Assembly: GCF_029840635.1 (NCBI RefSeq)
Contig: NZ_JAOCCU010000059.1
Location: forward strand, 1 to 36,388
Length of the DNA stretch: 36,388 bases
From: Mitsuaria sp. GD03876
GTDB taxonomy: Bacteria > Pseudomonadota > Gammaproteobacteria > Burkholderiales > Burkholderiaceae_C
Direction: 5' to 3'
A program made the translations under genes and the position numbers. This document shows positions 23,348-31,433 of this stretch, piece by piece. Each line of letters opens with the position of its first letter. Position 1 is the first letter of the stretch. Under the pieces are notes generated by a model, which saw nothing but the letters and a program-made list of their open reading frames with translations, was not told the origin of the DNA and did not search any database.

Positions 23348-24658
23348 ATGGCCGGCCCGCCCACCATCGCGACGCCCTCCCCGGGACCCGGCCGGGCCAG
23401 CCCCGACGGGGCCGCGCCGCAGGACCGCCTCCAGGTGCTGGCGCAGCTGCGCGCGGAGATCGCCGCGATGCTGCGCCACGCGTTGGCGACCGGACGCGAG
23501 GTCCCGCCCACGTTGATGCGCACCGCGCTGGCCGTGCTGGGCCCGGGCGACGACGAGTCGACGCCCGGCGCGGCGGCGCGCAGGAGCACGGGCACGGGCA
23601 TGGGCACGAGCACGAGCACGGGCGGCCCCGGCGCCGGCTCCGCCGCGCGCGCGGATGCCGCGTCGACGAACGATCCGGAGACGCTGTCCCGCGTGCACGC
23701 GCGGCTGGCCGCGCTGGTGGCGCCGGCGCGGCCGGGCACGCTGCGGCTGATGCACGCCGCCCGCGACGCGGGCGCGCTGCCGCTGCTCGGTCCGATGCGC
23801 AACGTGCGCTGGTTGACGCTGGCGGCGTTCTGCTGCCTGGTCGCGTTCATGACGGTCGCGCAGTCGCCGCTGATCGACGGACCCGCGCTGTCGTCCGACC
23901 TGCTGACGCTCGACGGGCTGCAGCAGGTGGCCGTGACCGCCCTGCTGCTGACCGCGGCCGGCCTGGGCGCGACCTTCCAGGCGCTGTTCACCGCGCAGAC
24001 CTATGTCTCGCGGGCCACCTACGACCCGCTGTACGACGCCTCGTACTGGATCCGCATCGGCCTAGGCCTGGTGTCGGGCCTGATGCTCGCGGTGCTGATC
24101 CCGATGGAGAGCGTGAACAACGCCGGCTCGCTGCAGCGGCCGCTGCTGGCGTTGCTGGGCGGCTTCTCCGCGCGCCTCACCCACCGGGTGCTGCAACGGC
24201 TGGTGGACACGGTGGACTCGATGTTCGACAGCGACCGCCAGCAACTGGTCGAGCAGACGCGGACCCACTCGCAGGCCGAGGCGCGGCAGTCGGCGATGCA
24301 GAACCGGCTGGCGCTGGCGCGGCAGCTGATGGGCGTGCAGGGCGAGCTGCTGGCCGCCGCGCCGGACGACGCGGCGCGGCAGCGGCTGTCGGCGATCCTG
24401 GACGCGCTGGTGACGGGCGCGCCGGCGCCCGACGCCGAGCCGGAGATGCCGAGCACCGCGAGCACCACGAGCGCGGCGGAGCGCCTGGGCGTACCGGAGA
24501 TGCCCGACGCGTCCGACATGCCCGGCACGCCAGGCACATCCGGCACATCCGGCACATCCGGCACATCGGCCACATCGGGCACGCCGGACGCGCCGGGCAC
24601 GCCGGGCACGCCGGACGCACCGAGCGCGCCGGGCGCGCCGGAGCGTCCCGGCGCCTGA
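23348..24658 (+). CDS. Membrane protein with Gly-X-Y tail
   Basis: The 436-residue protein has a soluble N-terminal region (1-150, with a Thr/Gly/Ser low-complexity stretch at 79-98). Three or four membrane helices follow (about 152-172, 192-215, 235-253, perhaps 262-278), then a charged helical segment likely to coil (285-335). The tail (about 391-431) is made of G-T-P and G-T-S triplets resembling collagen. The start lacks a Shine-Dalgarno and lies 19 bases after the previous stop, suggesting translational coupling. I do not recognise the family. It is the only multi-pass protein in the lysozyme/DUF2589 set and could be its membrane platform. It ends 4 bases from the convergent regulator gene. 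Confidence 0.7.
   Translation: MAGPPTIATPSPGPGRASPDGAAPQDRLQVLAQLRAEIAAMLRHALATGREVPPTLMRTALAVLGPGDDESTPGAAARRSTGTGMGTSTSTGGPGAGSAARADAASTNDPETLSRVHARLAALVAPARPGTLRLMHAARDAGALPLLGPMRNVRWLTLAAFCCLVAFMTVAQSPLIDGPALSSDLLTLDGLQQVAVTALLLTAAGLGATFQALFTAQTYVSRATYDPLYDASYWIRIGLGLVSGLMLAVLIPMESVNNAGSLQRPLLALLGGFSARLTHRVLQRLVDTVDSMFDSDRQQLVEQTRTHSQAEARQSAMQNRLALARQLMGVQGELLAAAPDDAARQRLSAILDALVTGAPAPDAEPEMPSTASTTSAAERLGVPEMPDASDMPGTPGTSGTSGTSGTSATSGTPDAPGTPGTPDAPSAPGAPERPGA
24533..24580 (+). repeat. 9-base tandem repeats encoding Gly-Thr-Ser
   Basis: The unit GGCACATCC is repeated head to tail from 24533, with three near-perfect copies and then degenerate ones. It continues as GGCACGCCG-type units to about 24610. 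It encodes the Gly-X-Y tail of the membrane protein and keeps the frame whatever the copy number. Confidence 0.7.
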
Positions 24659-24662
24659 GCGC

Positions 24663-25304
24663 TCAAGGACGGGCGAGACCCTCCCGGATCGCGTAGCGGG
24701 TGATGTCGGCCAGGCCGCGCAGTCCCAGCTTGTTGACCGCGTGCTCGCGGTGCGACGCCACTGTCTTCTGGCTGACGCCGAGCTGCGCGGCGATGTGCTT
24801 GGTCGACAGCCCCTCGGCGAGCAACTGCACGATCTCGCGCTCCTTGGGCGTGAGCCGGACGAAGGCGCTGGGCGCGGCCGTCGGCTGGGCGCAGGCGATG
24901 ACGGCGGCCTCGGTCAGCGACGGGCTCAGGTAGAACTGGCGCCGGCCGAGCGCGCCGATCGCCCGCACCAGTTCGTCGACGCCGCTGTCCTTGGCGAGGA
25001 TGCCGCTGGCCCCGGCGTCCAGCGCCGCGCGCATGCGATGCGGCGGTTCCTCGTCGGCCAGGCACAGCACGCGGGTCGACGGCGAGGCCGCCACGATGCG
25101 CTGCGTCGTATCGACGCAATTGAGCCCGGGCAGCTCCATGTCCATCAGCACCACTTCCGGGCGCAAGCGGCTGGCGAGCCGCACCGCCTCCTGGCCGTCG
25201 CCGGCCTGGGCCACCAGTTCCTGTCCGCCTTGTTCCTGGATCAGGGAGGCCAGGGCCTCCCGCAGCAATTGGTGACGCGCGATCACCATCAATCGAGTTC
25301 GCAT
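24663..25304 (-). CDS. NarL/FixJ-type response regulator with atypical receiver
   Basis: The 213-residue protein has a receiver domain (1-120) and a LuxR-type helix-turn-helix (about 149-210, LTPKEREIVQLLAEGLSTKH then IAAQLGVSQKTVASHREHAV). The phosphoacceptor Asp55 in VVLMDMELPG and Lys105 are present. The acidic pair that normally binds Mg near residues 8-11 is IARH, and the Thr/Ser switch position is Ala83, so phosphorylation is doubtful. The start at 25304 has GGGAGC with an 8-base spacer. No histidine kinase is adjacent. It converges on the lysozyme/DUF2589 operon with a 4-base gap and may regulate it. Confidence 0.88.
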   Translation of the reverse strand: MRTRLMVIARHQLLREALASLIQEQGGQELVAQAGDGQEAVRLASRLRPEVVLMDMELPGLNCVDTTQRIVAASPSTRVLCLADEEPPHRMRAALDAGASGILAKDSGVDELVRAIGALGRRQFYLSPSLTEAAVIACAQPTAAPSAFVRLTPKEREIVQLLAEGLSTKHIAAQLGVSQKTVASHREHAVNKLGLRGLADITRYAIREGLARP

Positions 25305-25668
25305 GCTTGTTTGCTCCCTGTTAATCGAGCCCTGCGACATGGGCTACGTGGGCGATTGCAAACAGGATTGGGAGCCTCCGCAATCGAGGCGATACCGCGA
25401 ATGAGGTCAGCGATTCACCGAGACGCGCCTCGGTGCGCGGCCACGGTCCGATGGCGCCGCGAGGCAAGACCTGGAACGGGAAAAACATCGGGCGCGCGCA
25501 ACTGTAATGTCTTGCAGGGCGGGCGTTGCGACCCCGCGACTCGGGGGACGCGGCGCGCGTCGAACGGGCCGTCGGCATTCCAGGCACACTGCCGCCCCAG
25601 GGCGCTCCAGACCGAACGCCCCGGCGCCGCGCCGACGGGCGCCCATCGACCCTTTCCCCTTTGTTCCG
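25305..25668. other. Divergent intergenic region, regulator / metallophosphoesterase
   Basis: I see no gene in these 364 bases. Near the regulator, CGATTGC (25353-25359) and GCAATCG (25380-25386) form an inverted repeat with a 20-base centre, about 50 bases from the regulator start and therefore a possible autoregulatory site. A hairpin, ACCGAG-ACGCGC-CTCGGT, lies at 25417-25434. The last 20 bases before the phosphoesterase ATG are a pyrimidine tract without a Shine-Dalgarno. Confidence 0.55.
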
Positions 25669-26523
25669 ATGTTCCTGTACGTCCTCCGTCAGCTCTTCAA
25701 GGCCCTGCTGTTCCTGATCCTCCTCGTCGCGCTGCTGGCCGTCTGGGGCGTGTTGATCGAACCGCGCTGGGTCGCCCGCCGCGACATCCCGGTCGAGGTG
25801 CCCGACTGGCGCGGCCCGCCGGGCCTGAAGGTCGCCGTCGCGTCCGACTGGCACATCGCGCACGAGTTCCAGCGCGTGATGACGATCGCGCGCGCCAATG
25901 CCCTCGTCGACGAGATCAACGCCGCGCAACCCGATGTCGTGCTGCTGCCCGGCGACTTCATCTCCGGCCGCGGCGAGGACGGCACCACGCCGGAGCAGGT
26001 CGCCGCCGTGCTCGGCCGGCTGAAGGCCACGCACGGCGTGTACGCGGTGCTCGGCAACCACGACTGGTGGACCGACGGCCCGCGCTTCAACCGCGCGCTG
26101 CGCGAGGCGGGCATCACGGTGCTGCTCAACGAGGCCGTGCCGCTGCCCGGCACCGCGCTGTGGGTCATGGGCATCGGCGACCGGATGTCCGGCCACGCCG
26201 AGCCCTGGCGCGCGCCGCGCGCGCTGCCGCCCGGCGCGCAGGGCCTGACGCTGATGCACGATCCCGCCAGCGCGCGCGGTCTCACCGCCCTGCCCGGCTT
26301 GACCGTTGCGGGTCACACGCACGGGGGACAGGTGTGGATCCCGTTCCGCGGCTCCATCGTCGCGCCCCACGGCTGGCCCAAGAACCAGACCCACGGCTGG
26401 GTGACGGTCGGCACGCGGCCCGTCTACATCACCAGCGGGCTGGGCGTCAGCATCTATCCGGTGCGCATCAACATGCGCCCGGAGTGGGTGTTGTTCACCG
26501 TCGGCAAGTCGCCGGGCGGCTGA
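25669..26523 (+). CDS. Membrane-anchored metallophosphoesterase (YaeI-like)
   Basis: The 284-residue protein has one N-terminal membrane helix (about 8-30) and a calcineurin-like metallophosphoesterase domain. All metal-binding blocks are present: D60-x-H62 in SDWHI, D96 in GDF, N130-H131 in GNHDWW, H197 and H216-x-H218 in GHTHGG. It resembles YaeI-type phosphodiesterases whose natural substrate is uncertain; lipid-linked or nucleotide phosphodiesters are possible. The ATG at 25669 is preceded by CCTTTCCCCTTTGTTCCG, a pyrimidine-rich leader without Shine-Dalgarno. The last 70 bases overlap the convergent ATPase gene. Confidence 0.88.
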   Translation: MFLYVLRQLFKALLFLILLVALLAVWGVLIEPRWVARRDIPVEVPDWRGPPGLKVAVASDWHIAHEFQRVMTIARANALVDEINAAQPDVVLLPGDFISGRGEDGTTPEQVAAVLGRLKATHGVYAVLGNHDWWTDGPRFNRALREAGITVLLNEAVPLPGTALWVMGIGDRMSGHAEPWRAPRALPPGAQGLTLMHDPASARGLTALPGLTVAGHTHGGQVWIPFRGSIVAPHGWPKNQTHGWVTVGTRPVYITSGLGVSIYPVRINMRPEWVLFTVGKSPGG

Positions 26524-27761
26524 GCCTCGTCGCGCTCCACGCGGAAGTCGGTGGCCGGGTCCATCGCCAGGATCCAGGACACGAAGCGCGGTTCCTCGAA
26601 GGCGATGCCGAATCCCCGCCAGACGATCGCCTTGGCGGCCAGCTGGTCCAGCGCGGCCTCGATGTCGGCGGTCGTGAGCGGCTCGGCGCGCGGCCGGCCC
26701 TGCATCACCTCGATCATGGCCGCGGTCCGTTCGCGGCACCAGGTCATGTGCGGCGCGAAGCGGTAGCCGGTCTCGGCCAGCACACGCACCAGCGCCAGCT
26801 CGAGTTCGGGCAGCGACCGCAGCTTGACGATCAGGTCCTCCCGCCCCTCCGCGCAGCGCTGCTCCACCAGGCCCTGGAAGAGCTGCGCCACCGCGTCGGG
26901 CGACCGGGGATGCATCGCCCGCAACTCGTCGCAGGCATCCAGCAGCTCCTGGGGGCGGCGCAGCAAGGCGTCGAAGCCCTGGGACATCGCGGCGGCCTCG
27001 GGTCGAGCCCGCTCCGGCAGGCGAGGCCGCAGCCAGTCCAGGAAGGCCGCATCCAGCGGCGGCAGCGCGCGCACCTTCGCGCCGTGGAAGGCGTCCCGCT
27101 TGCTGGACAGGAAGGCGTGGAGCTTGTGCGCATGCGAGCCCGTCGCCAGCACCCGCACGCGGTGCTCGCGTTCCCGGTTCATGCGGCTCGCGCTGCGCGT
27201 CAGCGCGACCAGCAGCCGCGAGGCCGCCTCGCTCTGCTGGCAGAGCTGGACCTCGTCGATCACGACCACCAGCGGCCGGTTCGCCGCGCGCGCCAGCGCC
27301 TGCAGCAGGCCCAGCGTCCGCTTCGAGTGCGTGGCGTGCGCCCGGGCGACTTCCATCTCCAGGCCGCCCAGCCGGATGTTGGTCAGGCCCAGGCTGCGCG
27401 CCACCCGCATCACCAGGCCGTCGAAGGCCTTCACCTCCTCGCGCAGCGCCTGCTCGATGCAGACGGCCGGATCGACGTCGCCATCGGCCGACAGGTCGAT
27501 GTAGACGACATGGGCGCCGTGCGCCGCGACCAGGGCCGGCACCAGGTCCCATTGGACGAAGGTGCTCTTGCCGGTCTGGCGCGGACCGCTGAGCAGCATG
27601 CCGCGCTGCCCGGCGCCGGACATCAGCTCGGCGGCGATGTCGCGCGCGAGCTCGCGCCGAGGGAACAGCGTCGCCGACGCGTCGGCGTGGGCCTCGGCAT
27701 CGGTATCGGCAGCGGCAGCGGCAGCGGCGCGGCCGGGGGAATCGATCGTGACGTGTGGCAT
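26454..27761 (-). CDS. AAA-type ATPase of unknown role
   Basis: The 435-residue protein has an Ala/Asp-rich N-terminal stretch (residues 11-32), then an ATPase domain. Walker A is GPRQTGKST (59-67) and Walker B is LVVVIDEVQ (164-172), with a sensor-like VLATGSHAHK further on. It looks like the archaeal-ATPase/AAA_22 group, often of unknown role. The C-terminal ~200 residues are helical, perhaps winged helix (TTADIEAALDQLAAKAIVWR). The ATG at 27761 has GGAGG with a 6-base spacer. The final ~22 codons are antisense to the conserved end of the phosphoesterase gene and are probably a non-conserved tail. No partner is obvious. Confidence 0.82.
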   Translation of the reverse strand: MPHVTIDSPGRAAAAAAADTDAEAHADASATLFPRRELARDIAAELMSGAGQRGMLLSGPRQTGKSTFVQWDLVPALVAAHGAHVVYIDLSADGDVDPAVCIEQALREEVKAFDGLVMRVARSLGLTNIRLGGLEMEVARAHATHSKRTLGLLQALARAANRPLVVVIDEVQLCQQSEAASRLLVALTRSASRMNREREHRVRVLATGSHAHKLHAFLSSKRDAFHGAKVRALPPLDAAFLDWLRPRLPERARPEAAAMSQGFDALLRRPQELLDACDELRAMHPRSPDAVAQLFQGLVEQRCAEGREDLIVKLRSLPELELALVRVLAETGYRFAPHMTWCRERTAAMIEVMQGRPRAEPLTTADIEAALDQLAAKAIVWRGFGIAFEEPRFVSWILAMDPATDFRVERDEAQPPGDLPTVNNTHSGRMLMRTG

Positions 27762-27815
27762 GCAGGACCTCCAGGCCACGAATTCTTCGCCCGCTGAAAG
27801 ACCCCGGAAACGAAC

Positions 27816-27835
27816 GACCCCGTCGAAACGGGGTC
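27816..27835 (-). terminator. Terminator of the exosortase-A polysaccharide operon
   Basis: On the minus strand GACCCCGT-TTCG-ACGGGGTC is a perfect 8-bp stem with a UUCG tetraloop. It is followed by GTTCGTTTCC, a weak T-rich tail. It lies 120 bases beyond the deacetylase stop and 55 bases before the ATPase start, so it should separate the two transcripts. Confidence 0.65.
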
Positions 27836-27954
27836 AGTCGTTGCGCCACGCCCACGACGGCGCGCTTTTCTTTTGGGGGTGCTTGTCGCCCGACAACGCC
27901 CCCTCCCGAGGGTGTCGGCGCACGGTCCGCGAACGCGCCTGCGCTCGCGTCGCT

Positions 27955-28917
27955 TCAGACCACCGCGGCGGGCCCGCCCATGCGCGCGTTGCGCATCATC
28001 CGCGCGGCGAACATCGTCATCGACGCGCCCCAGGGCGTGTAGCGCGGCAGCTGGAACGGATCCGTCCCCGGACGCGCCACGCCGGCCGCGGTGCTCACCG
28101 CCGCCTCGAAGCCCAGCTCGCGCAGCATCGCCGCATGGCCGGCGTCGTAGTCGCGCACCGGGCGCCCGTTCGGATAGGCGAAGCTGCGCACCGGCCGGCC
28201 CAGTAGCGCCTGCAAGCGATCGCGCCCCTGCGCCACCTGCGCCCGCGCACCTTCCGGCGTCAGCGTCGTCAGCACCGTGTGGTCCACCGTGTGGCCGCCG
28301 ATCTCATGGCCCGCGTCCGCCAGTTGCCGCAGCTGCGCATCGGTCAGCATCAGGTCGTCGGGCATCGCGCCCACCGGACACGCGGCCAGCATCCGCGCCA
28401 CCTGCGCGTCGCGCTCGTCCGGCGCCAGGTACTTCAGCTGCACCTGCAGCGCGGACACCGCCTTGAGGCGCTCCTCGACCGTGCCCACCGGATGCACGCC
28501 CATGCCCACCGACGACAGGTCCAGCACCGGCCCCGGCACCAGCCGCACGAACTCGATCACCGTGTCGCTGAACATGCGGCCGCCGTTCAGGTAGCCGGTC
28601 GCGATGAACACCGTCGCGCGCGCGCCGTGGCGCGCCAGGATCGGATGCGCCACCGTCCAGTTGTCGGCGTAGCCGTCGTCGAAGGTGATGCACGCGGCGC
28701 GCCGCGGCAGCCGGCCCTCGCGCAGCGCCGCCGCCGCGTCGCTGACCGTCATCAGCGCGAAGTGCCGCGCCAGGAAGGACACCTGCGACTCGAACAGCGC
28801 GGCGTCGATCTCGCCCGGCCGCAGCGCGTCGGGCGCCGGCAGCACGCGGTGGTAGATCAGGATGCTCAGCGCGGGCTCGCCCCGCGGCCAGCCGAGCAGG
28901 CTCAGCGAGGCCAGCAT
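27955..28917 (-). CDS. Polysaccharide deacetylase (NodB homology, CE4)
   Basis: The 320-residue protein carries a NodB-type domain. D80-D81 are in ITFDDGYADN, and H209 and H213 in GGHTVDHTVL form the metal and catalytic triad. SFAYPNG is motif 3. It would remove N- or O-acetyl groups from the exported glycan. There is no clear signal peptide; the N-terminus has only a short hydrophobic stretch, so location is uncertain. The stop of the ligase and this ATG share one base (TGATG), giving tight coupling. It is the last gene of the operon. The sequence differs from the DUF3473-bearing deacetylase usually found in XrtA loci. Confidence 0.88.
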   Translation of the reverse strand: MLASLSLLGWPRGEPALSILIYHRVLPAPDALRPGEIDAALFESQVSFLARHFALMTVSDAAAALREGRLPRRAACITFDDGYADNWTVAHPILARHGARATVFIATGYLNGGRMFSDTVIEFVRLVPGPVLDLSSVGMGVHPVGTVEERLKAVSALQVQLKYLAPDERDAQVARMLAACPVGAMPDDLMLTDAQLRQLADAGHEIGGHTVDHTVLTTLTPEGARAQVAQGRDRLQALLGRPVRSFAYPNGRPVRDYDAGHAAMLRELGFEAAVSTAAGVARPGTDPFQLPRYTPWGASMTMFAARMMRNARMGGPAAVV

Positions 28918-30233
28918 CACGCGCCCTCCCAGAACGGCGAGTGCACGTCCCGCGGCACCTGCCCCGACTCGACCGCGGCCTGGTGGCGCGCGGTCATCTC
29001 CGCCGCGACGATGCGGTTCAGCACCACCACGATCAGCACCAGGTAGTACGGCAGGTCGAAATACACCAGGCTCAGGAAGGCCCCGCCGGTCGCGTAGCCG
29101 ATCAGCCCCACCTGGCACATCGCCGACAGGTCGCGCGCCCACTGCAGCTCCGGCAGCGCCTTGGTCGCCTTGATCGTGGCGCTGGCCAGCCGCCAGGTCA
29201 TCGCGAAGATGCCCACGAACAGGAACAGGCCCATGAAGCCGTGCTCGCCCAGCGCCTGGAAGTAGATGCTGTGCGCGGTCAGCGGGATCGACGGATCGGG
29301 CGCGTACTTCGCGAACGCGGCCGGGCCGGCGACGGTGAAACCGCCGCCGAACGGGAACAGGTCCAGCGCCATGCGCCACGCCGTCTGCCACGCGTTGATG
29401 CGGCCCAGCGCCGACGCGTCCTGGTCGTAGGTCTTGATCGTGTTCATGCGCTCGGTCCAGCTGTCGGGCATGAACACGAAGATCAGCGGCAGCGCCACCA
29501 GCACCACCAGCGCCAGCGGCAGCTTGTTGCGGCTCTTCATCCACATGAAGAACGACATCGTCACGATCGCCAGGAAGGCGCCGCGCGACTGCGAGCCCAC
29601 CGCCGAGGCCATGCACAGCAGCATCGCCAGGATCGCCAAATTGCGCTGCCAGCGCTTGGTCGCCTGCAGCTGCAGGTAGCGGATCAGCGGCACCGTCATG
29701 ATCGTGGCCAGCGCCAGCGAGTTGTTGTCCTCGATGAACGAGCCCTCCGGCCCCCACACCCGGGCCGAACCGCCCGACAGCACGGTGAACACGCCGCCCT
29801 TGATGCCGTAGTAGCCGATCGAGATCACCAGCACCAGCACCAGCAGATTCAGGTCGCGCCGGCGCTGCACCACCAGCAGCGACACCAGCACCATCAGCAG
29901 CACCTTGAAGGCGCGCGACCAGAAGTGCATCTCCTTGTCCGGATAGAACGAGAACAGCAGCGGCGACACGCCGATCCACAGGATCCAGATCGCCAGCAGG
30001 ATCGTCACCGCGTTGAACGGGAACCTCACCAGCTTGTCCCGGTGCAGTACCAGGCTCATGAACAGCGCCAGCGCGATCACCATCGACCACGGCGCGTCGT
30101 GCGCGAAGCCGTAGGCCAGCCGGTGCGGGTTCATGACCCCCATCCAGACCCAGCCCAGCACGCCCCACATCGGGTCCTTGAAGGTCTTGTAGATCAGGAC
30201 CAGGAACAGGCCCAGGATGACGAGGTCACGCAT
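28917..30233 (-). CDS. O-antigen-ligase-like protein, exosortase-A associated
   Basis: The 438-residue integral membrane protein has about ten to twelve helices. It matches the putative O-glycosylation ligase family linked to exosortase A (PEP_O_lig_1), with a Wzy_C-like central region. GSQSRGAFLAIVTMSFFMW (about 220-238) contains the characteristic S-x-S-R-G. The long periplasmic loop AHSIYFQALGEHGFMGLFLF carries the His pattern of ligases. It is predicted to attach or polymerise the glycan at the periplasmic face. The ATG at 30233 has GGAG with a 7-base spacer and overlaps the upstream glycosyltransferase by 8 bases. Confidence 0.88.
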   Translation of the reverse strand: MRDLVILGLFLVLIYKTFKDPMWGVLGWVWMGVMNPHRLAYGFAHDAPWSMVIALALFMSLVLHRDKLVRFPFNAVTILLAIWILWIGVSPLLFSFYPDKEMHFWSRAFKVLLMVLVSLLVVQRRRDLNLLVLVLVISIGYYGIKGGVFTVLSGGSARVWGPEGSFIEDNNSLALATIMTVPLIRYLQLQATKRWQRNLAILAMLLCMASAVGSQSRGAFLAIVTMSFFMWMKSRNKLPLALVVLVALPLIFVFMPDSWTERMNTIKTYDQDASALGRINAWQTAWRMALDLFPFGGGFTVAGPAAFAKYAPDPSIPLTAHSIYFQALGEHGFMGLFLFVGIFAMTWRLASATIKATKALPELQWARDLSAMCQVGLIGYATGGAFLSLVYFDLPYYLVLIVVVLNRIVAAEMTARHQAAVESGQVPRDVHSPFWEGA

Positions 30234-31431
30234 GACGCAGCTCCGGCGACCGCCGCGCGGCCAGGATGCGGTGGAACAGGTCGAGCTGGCCCTGCGTCGT
30301 CGCGTCCCAGCTGAATTGCTCGGCATAACGGCGCGTCGCGGCGCGGTCGCGCGGCGCGGCGCGCAGGCGGCGCACCGCCTCGGCCACGCCGGCGGCGGTG
30401 CGCGCGGGCATCAGCTCGCCGGCCTCGGGGCTGGCCACGACTTCCGGCGTGCCCCAGACGTTGGAGGCCGCCACCGGCGTGCCGCAGGCCATCGCCTCCA
30501 GCAGCACGTTGGCCCAGCCCTCGCGGCTCGACGCCAGCACCAGCGCGTCCACGCCGGCATACACCTCGCGCAGCCGCGCCTGCGGCAGCGCGCCCAGGAA
30601 ACGCACCCGCGCCGTCACGCCCAGCGAATCGGCCAGCCGGCGCAGCGCGCCCTCCTCCGGTCCGGCGCCGGCGATCAGCAGGTCGACGTCGGGCAGCTCG
30701 GCCAGCGCGCCGATCACGAGTTCATGGCCCTTGCGCTCGATCAGGTGGCCGACGGAGGCCAGCGTGAAGCGCCCCGGCGCCAGTCCGAGCGCGGCGCGCG
30801 CCTCGTCCCGGCCGCCCGGATGGAAGAGCTTCAGGTCCACGCCGTTGCGCAGCGCGGTGACCTTGGATGCGTCGGCGCCCAGCGCGACCAGCTCGTCCTT
30901 GAGCGCCTCGCAGACGGTGATCATCGCGTCGGCCTGCTCGGCCGCGCGCAGGATCAGCTTGCGCGGGAAGGCGTAGGCGGGGATCAGGTTGATGTCGGTG
31001 CCGCGCGCGGTGATCACCAGCGGCTTGCCCAGCGCCTTGGCCACGAAGGCCGCGGCGACGCCGTCCGGGTAGAAGTAGTGCGCGTCGATCAGGTCGAAGT
31101 CGTAGCCGCTCGCCTGCAGCCGCTTCGCCGCGCGCAGGAAGGTCCAGGCCAGCGTGTACGGCGCGCTGCTCATGCCCACCTTGGGCAGGCGTACGAAGCG
31201 CGGATGCGCGATGTCCAGGCCATGGCGGGACTCGCGCGCCGGCGTCGCGGCGAACTTGCCGTACTCGCCGTAGCGCTCGCCCTGGAGCGGGAACCACGGC
31301 ACCGGCGCGATCACGCGCGACTCGGCCTGGCCCGACGCCACCAGGTGGCGCAACCGCGTCTCCACGAAGATGCCGTGGCTGGGCATCACCGCGCTCGGAT
31401 ATAGCGTCGAGAAGGTCAGCAGCTTCAGCAT
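30226..31431 (-). CDS. Glycosyltransferase family 4
   Basis: The 401-residue cytosolic or membrane-associated GT-B enzyme has an N-terminal acceptor domain (TFSTLYPSAVMPSHGIFVE). The donor-binding domain has SVGHLIERKGHELVI and the EX7E motif EGWANVLLEAMACGTPV. It probably transfers a sugar nucleotide residue to the lipid-linked glycan of this operon. AAGG with a 7-base spacer precedes the ATG. It starts 2 bases after the upstream gene's stop and overlaps the ligase by 8 bases, so it is translated as part of the operon. Donor and linkage are unknown. Confidence 0.88.
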   Translation of the reverse strand: MLKLLTFSTLYPSAVMPSHGIFVETRLRHLVASGQAESRVIAPVPWFPLQGERYGEYGKFAATPARESRHGLDIAHPRFVRLPKVGMSSAPYTLAWTFLRAAKRLQASGYDFDLIDAHYFYPDGVAAAFVAKALGKPLVITARGTDINLIPAYAFPRKLILRAAEQADAMITVCEALKDELVALGADASKVTALRNGVDLKLFHPGGRDEARAALGLAPGRFTLASVGHLIERKGHELVIGALAELPDVDLLIAGAGPEEGALRRLADSLGVTARVRFLGALPQARLREVYAGVDALVLASSREGWANVLLEAMACGTPVAASNVWGTPEVVASPEAGELMPARTAAGVAEAVRRLRAAPRDRAATRRYAEQFSWDATTQGQLDLFHRILAARRSPELRHA

Positions 31432-31433
31432 GC

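Noticed and set aside
20321-24658. Prophage remnant
   Set aside because: Only the endolysin-like lysozyme is phage-like; there are no capsid, tail, terminase or integrase genes, and the neighbours are DUF2589 and membrane proteins.
26454-27761. The ExeA-like ATPase normally found in exosortase-A loci
   Set aside because: The N-terminal sequence and length do not fit that family, and a hairpin terminator separates it from the polysaccharide operon.
24741-27797. 1018-codon open frame on the plus strand
   Set aside because: It is antisense to the regulator and ATPase and out of frame with the phosphoesterase, all of which have clear motifs; the translation is low complexity.
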